21,365 bases of DNA, taken from IMG/VR virus record IMGVR_UViG_3300044535_000071, positions 1 through 21,365 of that record; one strand, given 5' to 3'. The translations under genes and the position numbers were made by a program. Positions within the stretch are counted from its first letter, which is position 1; every line of letters starts with the position of its first letter. Of this stretch, positions 20,100 to 21,365 are shown in pieces. The notes under the pieces are model-generated. The model ran no database searches. It was given only the letters and a program-made list of their open reading frames with translations, and was not told the DNA's origin. Source of the stretch: a virus.

Positions 20100-21365
20100 A
20101 TGGACTACAACGCAGCTTCACCTATGGGTAATGTTCCACAGCTAGGTACTCCTATACCCGGCACTACGGGTGGTCTTCCTATGCAGGGCGGCCTTAATGT
20201 AGCTCAGAACCCAATGGCGCAGCAACTTCAGTCGCAAGGTCGCGGTGAAGACTCGATGCTCGTCCACATGACACCCGAAGAGGTTAACAGCCTCCAAGGT
20301 CTAGCTTTGGCATCAGGCGGCTCACTTACCATTAACCCGCAAACAGGTCTGCCTGAAGCGGGCATCCTCAAGAAACTACTACCCACACTGCTGGGTATCG
20401 GTATGAACTTTATACTTCCGGGTTCGGGGCTGGCAATCAAGGGTCTTAGCACTGCGGCGCAAGCTGGCCTTATGACAGGTCTCGGTGCAACAGCTCTGAC
20501 CGGCAGTTTGTCTAAGGGTCTTTCAGCAGGTCTTGGTGCTTTTGGTGGCGCTTCGCTTGCTGGTGGTGTTCAGGGTGCACTTGCTAAAACAGCAGCAACT
20601 AATACAGCGGGTGCCACTGCAGGTAATGTTGCTCAAAACGCAATAGGTAATATGGCTAACCCATTAGGACTACCTGCTGTAGAGGGCGCTGTTAACGTAA
20701 CCGGAAATATAGCTGGTGCTACTGCCGGTCAGTCCGCCGCCCCCGGCCTCTTAGGTAGGTTTGGACAGGGCTTTGCTAACACCGCTAAAGGCAACATGAC
20801 GGGACTTCTTGGTAAGGCGGCGGTTCCGCTGGCTGTTTCCGGTGCCCTACAGGGTGTTAGCGGCGCAATGACCCCCTCAATGGGCACCATGGGTTCGGAT
20901 GGCACGGTCGATAACTCTTATGTTGGTCCGTATACTGCGCAGCGACGCACAGCTACTTTTGCTCCGTCTACCGATGAGCTTCTTAGTTCGTCTAAAGAGC
21001 GACGCTACTTCGACGTAGATATGCCTGAAATCTACAATATGCAGGGGCAAGTTGTGCGTCCGGGTTCCAGCACTGCGCCAGGTACGCCGATTATGCAAAA
21101 CTATTTGCTACCCGTTAATAAGAAGACACCTAAGGGTTCTCCGAAATACGGCCAGCGTTTCGTACCGTATATGACCGGCACTGGTTTTGATGAGATGGAC
21201 ACTGGCTACGCTGATGGCGGCGAAGTTGAACTAGCGGATGGAGCCTTTGTACTCGATGCGCGCACGGTATCTGAAATCGGTAACGGCAGCAGCAACGCAG
21301 GCATGGAAGCTCTTCGTCGTATTGGTGGCCGTCCGATTGATGGTCCAGGTGATGGAGTAAGTGAT
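20100..21365 (+). CDS. Gly/Ala-rich virion protein, 3' end outside window
   Basis: The frame is open from ATG 20100 to the window edge (422 codons) without a stop. Residues 47-80 (GRGEDSMLVHMTPEEVNSLQ, GLALASGGSLTINPQTGLPE) are a block I remember from many environmental phages. Residues ~84-165 are hydrophobic and Gly/Ala-rich (LKKLLPTLLGIGMNFILPG, GLSAGLGAFGGASLAGG), able to contact membrane. Near the end come DGGEVELADGAFVLDART and RPIDGPGDGVSD, a widespread motif of long phage structural proteins. An internal or ejection-type virion protein is the best guess. AGGA lies 9-10 bases before the ATG. Confidence 0.65.
   Translation, partial: MDYNAASPMGNVPQLGTPIPGTTGGLPMQGGLNVAQNPMAQQLQSQGRGEDSMLVHMTPEEVNSLQGLALASGGSLTINPQTGLPEAGILKKLLPTLLGIGMNFILPGSGLAIKGLSTAAQAGLMTGLGATALTGSLSKGLSAGLGAFGGASLAGGVQGALAKTAATNTAGATAGNVAQNAIGNMANPLGLPAVEGAVNVTGNIAGATAGQSAAPGLLGRFGQGFANTAKGNMTGLLGKAAVPLAVSGALQGVSGAMTPSMGTMGSDGTVDNSYVGPYTAQRRTATFAPSTDELLSSSKERRYFDVDMPEIYNMQGQVVRPGSSTAPGTPIMQNYLLPVNKKTPKGSPKYGQRFVPYMTGTGFDEMDTGYADGGEVELADGAFVLDARTVSEIGNGSSNAGMEALRRIGGRPIDGPGDGVSD

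Overview
The window is part of a tailed-phage (Caudoviricetes) genome, free or integrated, read entirely from the + strand. It starts inside the major capsid protein gene and runs off inside a late structural gene. Gene packing is extreme: many genes join by ATGA or TAATG overlaps, and the longest non-coding gap is 173 bases. I see no rRNA, tRNA, integrase, IS element or CRISPR array. Many proteins look like families I remember from uncultured aquatic phages (recall, not a search). A head-tail adaptor plus a P22 gp10-like nozzle, with no tail tube, sheath or tape-measure gene in view, suggest a short-tailed (podovirus-like) virion. The host cannot be named from this sequence; base composition is roughly balanced, with AT-richer patches in the fibre-tip genes.

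Layout. 2-340: end of the major capsid gene, followed by a Rho-independent terminator (378-410). 514-1387: two small beta-rich head-surface candidates. 1391-2128: a GT-A glycosyltransferase inside the head region. 2125-3822 and 4957-5221: a run of very small, mostly strongly basic proteins of unknown role, interleaved with a membrane-anchored coiled-coil protein (2557-2805), a head-tail adaptor (3819-4559) and a zinc-ribbon protein (4563-4955). 5221-6678: a second adaptor-like protein, a small helical protein and a beta-rich structural protein. 6678-11121: the first tail-fibre locus, made of a 751-residue shaft, a separate tip gene, a glycine-rich adhesin and a conserved accessory gene.

11121-13476 encodes two proteins with export signals: an Asn/Thr/Ser-repeat protein and a NIDO-like protein. 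13460-15288 is a likely lysis cassette: a membrane coiled-coil protein, a holin candidate with a C-terminal EF-hand loop, a GH19 endolysin and a small membrane protein. 15331-17430 is a second fibre locus: a repeat protein, a shaft whose last ~100 residues are about 80% identical to the end of the first shaft, a second separate tip gene, and a 58-residue gene. 17430-21365 holds the gp10-like nozzle protein, a jelly-roll-like appendage protein and the start of a long Gly/Ala-rich structural protein.

How it fits together: this is the late morphogenesis, host-recognition and lysis part of the genome. The most unusual feature is a modular host-recognition system: one conserved shaft end is used three times, each time with a different tip, twice as a translationally coupled shaft/tip gene pair. 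The pair of small basic proteins with identical ends and unrelated middles, and the two exported proteins beside the lysis genes, also deserve attention.
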